From Xenopus tropicalis (lineage: Eukaryota; Chordata; Amphibia; Anura; Pipidae): DNA of 64,000 bases. Below the pieces are notes generated by a model. The model was not told where the DNA came from. It made no database searches and saw nothing but the letters and a program-made list of their open reading frames with translations. The DNA lies in contig NC_030683.2 of NCBI RefSeq assembly GCF_000004195.4, positions 1,486,620-1,550,619 on the forward strand, in the 5' to 3' direction. How positions within the stretch are numbered: the stretch's first letter is position 1; each line of letters begins with the position of its first letter. Below, piece after piece: positions 11,539 through 23,300 of this stretch. Position numbers and translations under genes: made by a program.

Positions 11539-12788
11539 ATGGTGCCAGGCTGTGCCCCAGGGTGCCATGTTATGCCCTAGGGTGCCAGGCTGTGCCCCAG
11601 GGTGCCATGTTATGCCCTAGGGTGCCAGGCTGTGCCCCAGGGTGCCATGTTATGCCCTAGGGTGCCAGGCTGTGTCCCAGGGTGTCAGACCATGCCCCAG
11701 GATGCGCCCTAGGGTGCCAGGTTGTGTGCTAGGGTGCCAGGATGTGCACTAAGGTGTTAGGTTGTGCCCTAGGGTGCCAGGTTGTGCCCTAAGGTGTTAG
11801 GTTGTGCCCTAGGGTGCCAGGATGTGCCCTAAGGTGTTAGGTTGTGCCCTAGGGTGCCAGGTTGTGCCCCAGGGTGCCAGGCTGTGTCCCAGGGTGTCAG
11901 ACCATGCCCCAGGATGCGCCCTAGGGTGCCAGGTTGTGTGCTAGGGTGCCAGGCTGTGCCCCAGGATGCCAGGTTGTGCCCTAGGGGGTCAGGCCTTGCC
12001 CCACGGTGGCAGGTTGTGCCCTATGGTGCCAGGTTGTTTGCTAGGGTGCCAGGCTGTGCCCCAGGGTGCCAGGTTGTGTGCTAGGGTGCCAGGATCTGCC
12101 CTAAGGTTTTAGGTTGTGCCCTAGGGTGCCAGGTTGTGCCCCAGGGTGTCAGGTTGTGCCCTAGGGTGCCAGGTTATGCCCTAGGGTGTCAGGTTATGCC
12201 CTAGGGTGTGAGGTTGTGCCCCAGGGTGCCAGGTTGTGCCCTAGGGTGCCAGGCCTTGCCCCACGGTGGCAGGTTGTGCCCTAGGGTGCCAGGTTGTGCC
12301 CCAGGGTGCCAAGTTATGCCCTAGGGTGTCAGGTTGTGCCCTAGGCCTAGGGTGTCAGGTTGTGCCACAGGGTGTCAGGTTGTGCCCCAGGGTGTCAGGT
12401 TATGCCCTAGGGTGTCAGGTTGTGCCCCAGGGTGTCAGGTTGTGCCCCAGGGTGTCAGGTTATGCCCTAGGGTGTCAGGTTGTGCCCCAGGGTGTCAGGT
12501 TGTGCCCCAGGGTGCCAGGTTGTGCCCTAGGGTGCCAGGCCTTGCCCCACGGTGGCAGGTTGTGCCCTAGGGTGCCAGGTTGTTTGCTAGGGTGCCAGGC
12601 CGTGCCCTAGGGTGCCAGGTTGTGTGCCAGGATGTGCCCTAAGGTGTTAGGTTGTGCCCCAGGGTGCCAGGTTGTGCCCCAGGGTGCCAGGTTGTGCCCC
12701 AGGGTGCCAAGTTATGCCCTAGGGTGTCAGGTTGTGCCCCAGGGTGCCAGGTTGTTCCCCAGGGTGTCAGGTTGTGCCCCAGGGTGCC
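11539..12788 (+). repeat. 20-bp minisatellite
   Basis: About 62 copies of TGCCCTAGGGTGCCAGGTTG, with CCCCAGG/CCCTAGG and GCCAGG/GTCAGG variants, in intron 5, starting 35 nt after the exon-5 donor. Sub-blocks of about 60 bp recur (TGTCAGGTTATGCCCTAGGG every third unit), a simple higher-order pattern. Confidence 0.95.
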
Positions 12789-14224
12789 TTTCTTTTCCTC
12801 TTAGAATGGAGCCCAGGGATTTGCCCCACTATGAATGCAGCGCTGCTTGTGTCCTGCCGGCACCTCTGGGTTCTGTATAACCGACCCCGTGCCCGATATG
12901 TACAAGAAGACAGTCGGACATTGCACTCTCCTGGCCAAGTTTAGCATTTTGTTCCATTAAAGGGTAAATTGACCCAGATTTTAACCTTGGCTATTGGAAT
13001 CCCATGTTCTGCCTATATCATAACATAAATTCATTTTAGATGAGCCCCCCCCCCGTCCCTGCGCATCAGTGTTGGGGTGCGAGACTCCCCTCTCCGGCCT
13101 GCGGGGGCTATTATCTGTGAGAGCGCAGACAGGGGGGATCGGGCCCAATTATCGCTCCTGTTCCAGCCCGGCCTGACACCGACACGGTGAAGCAGAGAGC
13201 AGCCTGACAGCATTTGATTGCGAGTTTGGGGGGGCCGGGGGCCGGCGTCGGGGAGAATATTGTAGCGCCTGTCAGTGATGGATTGGGAAGGTGTCTCCTA
13301 CATAACAGAGTGCTCGACTGTCACATTCTAAAGGGGAAGCTAAACACGTCTGGGGCCCCGGGAACGCTGCGCAATGATTGGCTCCTTAGCCGCCGACTGC
13401 ACCGGATTTCCAGAATTTGCCTCTAGAATTGAACAAGATTGGGCAGTCACAGCCCATTATGGGGGTGCATTTGGCTAAATACCCCCCACCAGTTCCAGGG
13501 AATGTTCCCCAGTAACCCCATCCCATAAATTACTATAGGAACAAACTGGCTGTGGTTAATGTGGGCAATAGCCATTGGGCTACACAGTGGGGGGCTCTAG
13601 CCATGGGGGTGCCACATTGGGGTTCTGGCAGTACATACACAACCGCTTTTGGGGGAGAAAGGGGGATGGTTGTGTGGGGCCCAATGAAATGGGGGGCAAG
13701 GGGCTTGTATTGATGGGCCCCATATGGGCACCAGTTACTCTAATAGTAGGGTTATTCATATTGCATTCTGGGGGTTGTAGTCATAGCAACAAGCACATTA
13801 GACTGGGCCAATGAGCAGCCAAGATGAGGTGGGAAACCAACGAGTCATCCAGGAGAGCCAATCAACCCTCAGATACAGCCAATCACCCAAACTGTCATAC
13901 CTGGCACCTATCATAGCCCCCCAGTAGCCAATGGCAACCAGTAATATGTTTTACTGGAAAGGAGGCCAATAAATTAGGCTTCATATAGAGAAGGCCGACT
14001 CCCAGAATTCCCACCTATACAAGCTCAGCCAATAACTGGAGGAAACTGCTGGAGGATGCTGGGAGTTGTAGTTGCTTGGGGGGTTGGCTCTAAATCACAT
14101 GACTCACAAACGTTGGCCTATTGGCTGCAGCAAGTGTAATATCTGCACATCGCCATCTCCTGGCTGCAACTGGTACTGCAGCACTGACTCCTCCCACGGG
14201 TCTCCCCATTCTGTTCCCTTGCAG
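12789..14224. other. intron 5 unique segment
   Basis: GC-moderate unique DNA with no exon in phase. A possible acceptor at about 12803 (CTTTTCCTCTTAG) would lead into a stop after ten codons. SBS-like motifs lie near 13763 and 14054. Confidence 0.5.
14054..14072 (-). promoter_or_regulatory. SBS-like motif (reverse strand)
   Basis: The reverse complement reads ACTACAACTCCCAGCATCC, with a few mismatches to the SBS consensus. It lies in intron 5, about 150 nt before exon 6. Confidence 0.35.
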
Positions 14225-14355
14225 GGGGAAGCGTGCATTATGGGGGCCCGCAGGACCTACAGGAAGAGGAAGTCGGAGCACAAGTGCATGCAGGGAAAGA
14301 ACGCCAGGGCCATCTCCTCGGAGCCCTGTGTCTGCACTGAGTCCGACTTCGAGTG
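14225..14355 (+). CDS. sorcs1: sorcs1 exon 6 of window (10CC-a)
   Basis: Acceptor CCCTTGCAG, donor GTGAGAG. It encodes GEACIMGARRTYRKRKSEHK, then CMQGK and EPCVCTESDFE, and ends two nt into a Cys codon (TG|C). It supplies 10CC cysteines 2 to 6, the last one split across the intron. The basic RKRK cluster is typical of this segment in the family. Confidence 0.95.
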
Positions 14356-15128
14356 GTGAGAGACGTCTGAGTGTCAGGAAAGGGTTAAACTTATATACTG
14401 ATATAAAGCTGAGATAGAGATATAGGGATATATATATATAGAGAGAGAGAGGGGGGGGCAGGAAAGCAAAGGCTGGGATTGGCAGAATCTGGTACTTATA
14501 TTTGCATATGCAGATTAGGGGTGGGGTTTGTTTTGATTCCAGATAAACCTTCTGTATAGAAATGTAGCCCCCCCCCCCCCCCATAGGGTACAATCCATAC
14601 GGTGTGAGACAGCAGGGGCCCCAAAGTAGGAAAGGGCCAATGAGACATTGAATTGTGAGATCATGTGATCAGTCCTTGTGGCCCCATTAATCTGCCCTAT
14701 TAGTGTCTATTGATAACCCCGTGCCCCGGGGGGGGGTCACATATTTACCCCGCCCCATATGTGTTAGTGCCCCATTAGCCCCAGGGTTCTAGTCTGTATG
14801 TCACCCTTTTAAAGGGTAAATCTCCCCTACTGATACGTTATCCCCCCCGGGGGCCCTATTATTATCAGTGTATATCAGCGGTGCTGCCATACTGTCCCCC
14901 CATGTGGCTGCACTTAGGCCCCATTCAGTGGTGGGATGCTGGGAGTTGCACAGGGAGTTATTGATATAATTTGCCCTTTAGACTTTATGCCCCATACTTT
15001 ACATAAGGATTTTGAAACAAGGGATGCTCCAGCAGGACTACACTTCCCAGCATGCACTGTAAACCTTTGTTGTTCCCAGCATGCACTGGGATGCAGTTGC
15101 CGGTACCAACCTGGTTCTTGTCTTGCAG
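14356..15128. other. intron 6
   Basis: Contains a short TATA/GAGA microsatellite (14420-14455), a C homopolymer (about 14567-14582) and an SBS motif at 15037. No other feature seen. Confidence 0.55.
15037..15055 (+). promoter_or_regulatory. SBS / ZNF143-THAP11-type motif
   Basis: ACTACACTTCCCAGCATGC is one base from the ACTACAATTCCCAGCATGC consensus bound by Staf/ZNF143 and THAP11 in vertebrates. It lies in intron 6, about 75 nt before exon 7. Binding is not shown. These motifs also occur inside dispersed repeats. Confidence 0.45.
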
Positions 15129-15242
15129 CGATTATGGGTTTGAGCGGCACAGTAACGGGCAGTGCCTACCGGCCTTCTGGTACAACCCCTCCTCTCTATC
15201 CAAGGACTGCAGCCTGGGGCAGAGCTACCTCAACAGCACCGG
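15129..15242 (+). CDS. sorcs1: sorcs1 exon 7 of window (10CC-b)
   Basis: Acceptor CTTGTCTTGCAG, donor GTAAGTT. The first nt completes the split Cys. The exon encodes DYGFERHSNGQCLPAFWYNP and SSLSKDCSLGQSYLNST and ends two nt into a Gly codon. It supplies cysteines 7 and 8 and an N-glycosylation sequon (NST). Confidence 0.96.
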
Positions 15243-15279
15243 GTAAGTTGCCCCCATGGGTCACTCCTACTGGGATCCT

Positions 15280-15870
15280 GTAGCTTGGGTGCAACCCCTA
15301 TAGCACAACTTGGGCAGACTCGCTTTCTGTCAGTCTGTGAGTAGCTTGCCTTAGCAATATCCATGGTGCAACCCCTATAACACAACTTGGGCAGGCTCGC
15401 TTTCTGGCAGTCTGTGAGTAGCTTGCCTTAGTAATATCCATGGTGCAACCCCTATAACACAACATTGGCAGGCTCGCTTTCTGGCAGTCTGTGAGTAGCT
15501 GCCCTTAGTAATACCATGGGCAAACCCACTATAACACAAACAGGGCAATGCTCGCTTCTGCAGTCTGTGAGTAACTTGCCTTCAAGTAAAATATCAAGGG
15601 GGTCAACCCTATAGCTCAACTTTGGGCAGCTCGCTTTCGTTCAGTCTGTGAGTAGCTTGCCTTAGTAATATCAGGGGGTGCAACCCCTAAAGCTCAAACA
15701 TGACAGCTCGCTTTCCCTGGCAGTCTGTGAGTAGCTGCGCTAGTATATCAGGGGCTGCAAACCCCTATACTCAACATGGCAGGCCTCGCTTTCTGGCAGT
15801 CTGTAAGTAAAGCTTCGCCTTAAGTAATATCAGGGGTGCAAACCCTATAGCCACAAGGGGCAGGCTTGCT
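15280..15870 (+). repeat. 77-bp minisatellite
   Basis: About seven to eight copies with GTGCAACCCCTATAGCACAA, CTCGCTTTCTGGCAGTCTGT and GAGTAGCTTGCCTTAG. It begins about 40 nt after the exon-7 donor. Later copies are indel-rich. Confidence 0.9.
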
Positions 15871-16090
15871 TTCTGCATCCATGCACTCAGCATAGGCCTC
15901 GCTTTTCCCTGCAAAGCCCATGCCTAACTCAGACTCGCTTTCTGGCAGTTCATGCTACTCAGACTCGCTTTCTGGCAGTCCATGCTACTCAGACTCGCTT
16001 TCTGGCATCCTCTGACCAGAGGCTCGCTTCCTGGCAGTCCCCATGCTACTCAGGCTCGCTTCTGCAGTCCATGCTATCGACTTGCTTCTG
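15871..16090 (+). repeat. ~30-bp derived repeat
   Basis: Shorter units CATGCTACTCAGACTCGCTT + TCTGGCAGTC share CTCGCTTTCTGGCAGTC with the 77-bp array beside them, so this looks like a shortened derivative of the same repeat. Confidence 0.8.
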
Positions 16091-16382
16091 CATTAGTACA
16101 GGTGTTTCCATGCAGTCCGCTGTGCCAAACCACCCAATGACTTCCTGCTCACTTTCCCTCAGCCTCAGAACAAATTTCAGGCTAAACAGCTTTCTCATTG
16201 GCTGGAATCCTTAATGGGATCAATTGTTTCCCTCTACGTTATGCTGTAACTAGCGGGTTAGTGATGCCTCACTGCTCCGGATGTCAGACTCAACATTCGC
16301 GAGCCCCCCCCCCCCGAATGATCCCGGTGCCCCACTGCTGGCCCAGTGTTTGGGGCCCCTGACAGTCCCCTTTATTTCTCAG
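16091..16382. other. end of intron 7
   Basis: Unique sequence with a C homopolymer at about 16305, ending in the exon-8 acceptor. Confidence 0.5.
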
Positions 16383-16554
16383 TTACAGGAAGGTGGTGTC
16401 CAATAACTGCACAGACGGGGTGCGAGAGCGCTACACGGCCAAACCCCAACAGTGTCCCGGGAAGGCGCCCCGCGGCCTGCGCCTCAGCACCCTGGATGGG
16501 AAACTGGCGGCCGAACAGGGGCACAATGTGACTTTCACTCTGCAGCTGGAGGAG
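16383..16554 (+). CDS. sorcs1: sorcs1 exon 8 of window (10CC end, PKD start)
   Basis: Acceptor TTTCTCAG, donor GTAGTGG (a weaker donor). It encodes YRKVVSNNCTDGVRERYTAK, then CPGKAPRGLRLSTLDGKLAA and EQGHNVTFTLQLEE, ending in phase 0. It contains the last two 10CC cysteines, so all ten are intact across exons 5-8. It then enters the first PKD domain. Sequons NCT and NVT are present. Confidence 0.95.
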
Positions 16555-16574
16555 GTAGTGGATACATGGCTGCG

Positions 16575-18122
16575 CCCCCTTAATTGGGGGCAGAACAGCC
16601 CTATTGGGTTTATTTAATGGTTAAATGATTCCCTTTTTCTCGTAAATAATAAAACAGACCTGGACTTTTATCCAACTAAGAATAATTACCCCCTTATGGG
16701 GGGAGAACAGCCCTATTGCGGTATTAATGGTAAATAAATTCCCCTTTTCTCTGTAAAAAATAAAACATACCTAAACTTGACCCAACTAAGATATAATTAC
16801 CCTTATTGGGGCAGAACAGCCTATTGGGTTTATTTAATGGTTAAATGATCCCCTTTTCCGTAAATAAAACAGTACCTGTACGTTGAAATTCCCAACTAAA
16901 GATATAATTTAAACCCTTATTGGGCAGAACAGCCCTATTGGGTTTATTAAATGTTAAATGATCCCTCTCTGTTAATAAACAAACAGTACCTGTACTTGAT
17001 CCAACTTAAGATAATAATTAACCCCTATTGGGCAGAAACAGCCCTATTGGGTTATTCAAAAATGGTAAATATTCCCATCTCTCTGTAATAATAAAACAGA
17101 CTGTACTTGATCCCAACTAAGAATAAATTACCCCTTATGGGGCAGAACAGCCCCTATTGGTTTATTTCATGTTAAATATTCCCTTTCTCTTAATAATGAA
17201 AACAGCACCTGTAACTGACCCCCAACTAAAGATAATAATACCCCTTATTGGCAGAACAAGCCCTAATTGGTTTATTTCATGTTAACATGATTCCCTTTTC
17301 TCTGTAATAATAAAACAGTACCTGTAACTTAATCCCACTAATAAATATACCCTATTGGGGGCAGAACAGCCCTATTGGGTTATTTAATGGTTAAAATTTC
17401 CCTTTCTCTGTAAAAGAATAAAACAGTACCTGTAACTGAACCCCAACTAAGAAGTAATTACCCCTTTTGGGGCAGAAACAGCCCATTGGGTTATTTAATG
17501 GTAAATGATTCCTTTCTCTGTAAAGAATTAAAACATACCTGTACTTATCCCAACCAAGATATATATTACCCCTTATTGGGGTCAGAACAGCCTAATTGGG
17601 TTTATTCTCATGGTTATGATTCCCTTTTCCTGTATAATAAAACAGTACCTGTACATTGATCCCAACAAGAATAATTACCCTTATTGGGCAGAAACCCAGC
17701 TAAATTTGGTTTATTTAAATGGTAAATGATCCCTTTTTCTCTGTAATATAAACAGTACCTGTTACTGAATCCCAACCTAAAAGATATAAGTCCACCCTTA
17801 TTGGGGGCAGAAAGCCCTATGGGTTTCATTCATGTGAAGATTCCCTTTTCTCTGTAATAATAAAAACAGTACCTGTACTTGATCCAACTAAAGATAAATA
17901 ATTACCTTATTGGGGGCAGAACAGCCCTATGGTTATTCAGTAAATATTCCACTTTTTCTCTGTAATAATAAAACAGTACCTGTACTGCACTCCAACTAAG
18001 ATATAAATTTACCCCTTAAATTGGGGGCAGAACCGCCCTTTTAGGGTTTAATTTTCATGTTATAAATGATCCCTTTTCTCGTAAATAATTAAAACAGTAC
18101 CTGTAACTTTGATCCAACAAGA
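16575..18122 (+). repeat. ~112-bp satellite (frog-type)
   Basis: About 14 copies containing GGGCAGAACAGCCCTATTGG, TTTATTTAATGGTTAAATGA, TAATAAAACAGTACCTGTAC and TGATCCCAACTAAGATATAA. It begins about 20 nt after the exon-8 donor. I recognise the unit from Xenopus genomic sequence. Copies here carry many single-base indels. Confidence 0.9.
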
Positions 18123-18392
18123 ATTCTAATGTTTACAATCTGAACTTTAGAAGCCTTCTTCGCTGCCCTTAATGTTTCGGAAATCAATACCCTGCTGCTA
18201 ATGCAGGGGCTTGGGTCGGCTTCTCCCCCAACCAATCAATACAGCTAGTGGGAAATCAGGTTGGCGGCCAAAACTGGGCTTCTTCAGCCCAATGACTGGA
18301 ACGTCAGCTTATCTGTCCTCAAGAATGAGTGTAGACAGAATATCCCCAATGGACCTGGGACATTGCTTTTTCCGTCGCTGACGGACACAGGA
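18123..18392. other. intron 8 unique segment
   Basis: Short non-repetitive stretch. Nothing recognised. Confidence 0.5.
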
Positions 18393-18967
18393 CTTGCCCT
18401 ACTGTCTCCCAGAGGAGAACAGTAGGGCAATGAGACAGCAAGGGCAAAAGATGGAGAACAGTAAGGGGCAAGATGGACATAAAGGGCAAAGATGGAGTAC
18501 AGTCGGCAAGAATGGGACAGGAGGGCAAGATGGGGACAGTAAGCACAGATGGGACAGTAGGGCCAAAATGGAGAACAGTAGACAAAGATGGGACAAGTAG
18601 CAAAAGAGGGGAACAGTAAGGGAAGATGAGACAGTATGCAAGATGGAGACTAGTAGGGAAATGGGACAAGTAGGGCAAGATGGAGACAGAGGGCAAGAAT
18701 GGAGACAGTAGAGCAAGAGAGACAGTAAGGAAGATGGGGACAGTAGGGCAAGATGGGAGACGCAGGCAAGAATGGGACATAGGCAAAGATGGAGACAGTA
18801 GAGCAAGCTGGAAGACAGTAGGCAAAGATGGGGACAGAAGGGCAAGATGGAGACAGTAGGCAAGAAATGGCAGACAGTAAGGCAAGATGGGAGACAGTAA
18901 GGCAAACTGAGACAGTAGGGCAATATGGGGACAGTAGGGCAAGATGGAGACAGTAGGGCAAGATGAC
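18393..18967 (+). repeat. 19-bp satellite, array 2 (forward, with one reverse unit at the left edge)
   Basis: The left edge holds one unit in reverse orientation (CTTGCCCTACTGTCTCC, 18393-18409), then after seven nt the array runs forward. The array is noisy, with units of 17-21 nt from indels. Located in intron 8. Confidence 0.93.
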
Positions 18968-19349
18968 AAGACTCATTGTGAAACATTGAGGTTTGGGTCA
19001 CTTTGGGGCAGATATGTTCAGAGAGGAAGCTCCGCCCTGTATAAGTTCCCATCCAATCAGTGTGCCCTGTAGATAAGAGGGAGTCAGTATCAGGGAATTA
19101 AGGTTCCGTACTGTTTGTTGCAGAGCGAAAGGGAGTTGGCCGCGCCGAGAACAATATAATCAATAGGAAAAGCAAGGAACACAGAAATCTTATAATTTCT
19201 ATCAATAAAGATTTATTTCCAATAACAATGCCCTGAGTTTGGGAAAAGTCATTCATTTGCAAGTCCGAGCAAGCGCCGTGAACATAATATTCATCGGATG
19301 TATAAACCCCCGCCCGGCGCTAACCAAACAGGCCGCTCTTTCCTCGGCG
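18968..19349. other. intron 8 unique segment
   Basis: Non-repetitive AT-moderate DNA. Nothing recognised. Confidence 0.5.
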
Positions 19350-20160
19350 GAGTGGGCACGCATTGTGAGTTGAGTGGGTGGGAACCATGTGAGTGGGAGT
19401 TGGGGTGGGCACCATTGTGAGTGGGAGTTGGGGTGGGCACCATTGTGAGTGGGAGTTGGGGTGGGCACCATTGTGAGTGGGAGTTGGGGTGGGCACCATT
19501 GTGAGTAGGAGTTGGGGTGCACCTGGAAGTGGGAAGTGGGGGCAACCAATGTGAGTGGAGTGTGGTGGACACCATTGTGAGTAGGAGTTGGGGTGGCACC
19601 CATTTGAAGTAGGAGTGGGTGGGCACCATTGTAAGTGGAGGGGTGGCAACACATTGTGAGTAGATTTGGGTGGCAACCATTGTGAAGTAGGAGTTGGGTG
19701 GCACATTGGTGAGTGGAGTGGGGTGGCAACCAGATTGTGAGTAGGAGTTGGGTGGCACCAAATGGTGATGGGAGTGGTCACCATTGTGAGTAGAGTTGGG
19801 TGGAACATTGGGAATGGGAAGTTGGGGTTGGTACCATTGTGAGGAGTTGGGGTGGCACCAATTTGTGAGTGGAGTTGGGGGCAACCCATTGGTGATGGAG
19901 TGTGGGTGAACACCATTGTGAGTGGGAGTTGGGTGGGCAACCATTGTGAGTAGAGTTGGGTGGGCACCATGTGAGTGGAGTGTGGTGGGCAACCATTGTG
20001 AGTAGGAAGTTTGGGTGGGAAACCATTGTATGACGTGGAGTTGGGGGTGGGGTACCATTGTGAAGTAGGATGGGGTGGGCACCATGTGAGTGGGAGTGGG
20101 TGGCACAAATTGGGAGTGGAGTTGGATGGCACCATTAGTGAGTGGAGTGTGGGTGTGCAC
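19350..20160 (+). repeat. 28-bp minisatellite
   Basis: About 29 copies of GTGGGCACCATTGTGAGTGG + GAGTTGGG (GTGAGTAG variant) in intron 8, ending about 90 nt before exon 9. The first copies are clean and the rest indel-rich. Confidence 0.94.
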
Positions 20161-20246
20161 ATTTGAACTGTTTTATAATTGAACCCCCCACTGGTAAATG
20201 CCAGCAACTCCACCCCCCCTTTACCCCCCAGTGTTTTTGCCCTCAG

Positions 20247-20433
20247 GGGGACGTCCAGAAAACAAATATCCAAGTTGATTTTGGAGACGGCATTGCGGCT
20301 TCTTACGCCAACGTCAGCGCCACCGAGGATGGCATCAAGCACCTGTATCAGAACGTGGGCATCTTCCGGGTGACGGTGAAGGTGGAAAATAACTTGGGCT
20401 CAGACAGTGCCCTCCTCTATCTGCACATAACGG
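20247..20433 (+). CDS. sorcs1: sorcs1 exon 9 of window (PKD domain)
   Basis: Acceptor TTTTTGCCCTCAG, donor GTACGGAC. It starts in phase 0 and leaves one nt. It encodes GDVQKTNIQVDFGDGIAASY, then ANVSATEDGIKHLYQNVGIF and RVTVKVENNLGSDSALLYLH. The VDFGDG and H-x-Y-x-x-x-G-x-F patterns are diagnostic of PKD folds. The donor is the first unit of a C-rich tandem repeat that copies the donor sequence many times (see findings). Confidence 0.95.
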
Positions 20434-21140
20434 GTACGGACTCCCTGCGTCCCCCGTAACGTGACTCCCTGCCCCCCCCGGTACGGACTCCCTGCCCCCC
20501 CCCCTGGGTACGGACTCCCTGCCCCCCGGTATGACTCCCTCCCCCCCCGGTACGGCACTCCCTGCCCCCCCCCCCCGTACGGACTCCCTGCCCCCGCCCC
20601 CCCCCCGGTACGGACCCTGCCCCCCCCCGGCTACGCTCCCTGCCCCCCCGGTACGGCTCCCTGCCCCCCGGTAGGACTCCCTTCCCCCCCCCCCGGTACG
20701 CGACTCCCTGCCCCCCCGGTATGGACTCCTTCCCCCCCCCCCCGTACGGACCCCTGCCCCCCCCTTAAATGACTCCCTGCCCCCTTATGACTCCCTGCCC
20801 CCCCCCTACTGACTCCCTGCCCCCCCGGTACGATGAACTCCCTGCCCCCCCGTATGGACTCCCCTGCCCCCCTACTGACTCCTGCCCCCCGGGTAACGGA
20901 CTCCCTCCCCCTAACTGACTCCCTGCCCCCCGGTACGGTCTCCCTGCCCTCCCCTTACTGACTCCCTGCCCCCCCTCTGACTCCCTGCCCCCGTACGGTC
21001 CCCTGCCCTCCCGTACGAACTCCCTGCCCCCCTTATGGACTCCCGCCCCCCCCTTATGACTCCCTGCCCCCCCCTTACGACTCCCTTCCCCCCCGGTACG
21101 GACTCCCCTGCCCCCCTAAACGACCTCCCGCACCCCCGTA
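20434..21140 (+). repeat. ~24-bp C-rich minisatellite containing the splice donor
   Basis: Units GGTACGGACTCCCTG plus 7-11 C, about 28 copies, starting exactly at the GT of the exon-9 donor (GTACGGACTCCCTG). Variants TTACTGACTCCCTG and GTATGGACTCC occur. C-run length varies strongly. Confidence 0.93.
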
Positions 21141-21659
21141 CCCCTTAATCATGTGCCAAAAGCTGGGGCCACAGCGGAATTGAGGGCCAACCTCTGCATA
21201 TTAATAGACACACAAGGGAGTTGTGCCCAATAGATCCGGGCAATTGCCAGACAAAGCTCGCTCCACTAATTGCGAACAACATCTCAAGAAAGCTTAGCCT
21301 TAATATGTCAGAGCAAATGCGGATTTGTAGTCCTTATCCTTATGTGGTTGAGCAGCACGTTTTTGTCCCCAGTGCATTACAAGAAACCCATCACAAGCCC
21401 AGAGAAAATGGGACACCGCACTTCCCCCCTTTATCCCCAGAATGTACCGACCCGCTCCCCCTGGGGCCTGTTCCTGTCCTGTAACAACACATTACGATTG
21501 TGGCAGTTGAAACCAGAAGCTGACAGAGAGTTTCATTTAGGAAAGGACTGGGAGTTACAGTTCTGGGCCGTCTCTTACAGGGAATATTAATCCCAATGCA
21601 GGGACTGAGGTCCGGCAACGCCATCTGCTGGCTAAAACAAAGAATGAATTTGTGTATAA
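21141..21659. other. intron 9 unique segment
   Basis: Non-repetitive DNA. Small ORFs here match nothing I recognise. Confidence 0.5.
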
Positions 21660-22325
21660 GGAATTGTGCACCCCCAGTTTCCCTACAGAATAAGCGGCAC
21701 CCCCAGATTTCTATAGAGAATAAGCGGCACCCCCAGATTTCTATAGAGAATAAGCGCCACCCCCACAATAAGAATAAGCGCAACCCCAGAATTCTATAGA
21801 AGAAACCGGCACCACCCAAGATCTCTATAGAAAAAGCGCACCCCCAGAATTCTATAGAGAAATAAGCGCACCCACCGATTTCCTATAGAGAAGAATCGCC
21901 CCCAATTTCTAATAGAGAATAAGCGCACCCCCAATTCTATAAGAATAACGCACCCCCAGTTCCCTACAGAATAAGCGCACCCCCAAATTCTTATAGACGA
22001 ATAAAGCGCAACCCCAGAATTTCTATAGAGAACTAAGCGGCACCCCAGAATTTCTATAGAGAATAAAAGCGCAGCCCCCAGATTCCTATAGAGAATAAGC
22101 GGCACCCCCAGATTTCCCTATAGAGAATAAGCGCAACCCAGATCTAAGAGAAATAAAAGGGCACCCCCAGATTCTATAGAGAATAAGCCGCAACCCCCAG
22201 ATTTCTATAGAGAATAAGCAACACACCACCACCTTTCCCCTAAGAGGAATAAAGGCCGTCAACCCCCGATTTCTATAACGAGAATACACGCGCCCTAACA
22301 TTCTCTATAGAATAAGCAGCACTCA
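21660..22325 (+). repeat. 30-bp minisatellite
   Basis: About 22 copies of GAATAAGCGGCACCCCCAGA + TTTCTATAGA. The first four are clean, later ones indel-rich. Located in intron 9. Confidence 0.92.
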
Positions 22326-22344
22326 ATTTTTACTGATCCCTTTG

Positions 22345-23300
22345 CCATTATCACATAACCACATACACTCAACTCACACACTCATACTCACACGACACAC
22401 ACTCACGCACACCTCATAAACTCACACAACCATACTCACAGCAACACACACACTCACATACACACTCACTTCACACAAAACTCATACTCACACACTCATA
22501 CCACATACAAACACTCACACACACACACTCACGACACTCATACTCACACAACACCACTCAACATACACACTCACTCAATACACCCAACTCAAACATATAA
22601 ACACTACACTCACAACAAACTCATACACACACACTCAATCAGTACTCACCAATACACACACACTCAATACACACACTCACATACATCAACCTCACATACA
22701 CACTCACTCAACATACACACTCACATAGCACAACACTCACTCAAATACCACACACTCACCATACACAACACCACTCACACTCACACACACACACTCCACC
22801 ACATACACAATTACTCACACACACACTCACCTACACACCACTCACACTCACATACAACACACGACACGCACATACACACTCAACTCAAACCACATACAAC
22901 AACACACTCACATACACACCCACACAACACTACGTCATCATACACACTCAACTCTCGCACACACCATCACACTCAACATACACACGCACCCACAACACAC
23001 CTCAAACAACACACTCACCCCACATACAACACCACCACATACACACTCAACATCGCACTCAACTCACTCACACCACAATACACACCACCACAACACACAC
23101 TCACAACACACTCACTCCACATACACCACACTCACATACACACTCACTCACACTCAGCACTCACAACACCACATACACACACCACATACACACTCAACTC
23201 ACTCACACCACATACACACACCACAACTACACACACACTCACTCAACAATCACATACACCACCACACTACAAACACACCCACAACCACTGCACACCACAC
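22345..23300 (+). repeat. CA-rich minisatellite/microsatellite
   Basis: About 950 bp of CACATACACACTCACTCA-type units with a loose 6-18 bp period and very few G, in intron 9. Confidence 0.9.

Noticed and set aside
12795..12880. Possible extra exon after a CTTTTCCTCTTAG acceptor
   Set aside because: In the phase required after exon 5 it hits a stop after ten codons, and the true next exon (14225) continues the conserved 10CC module.
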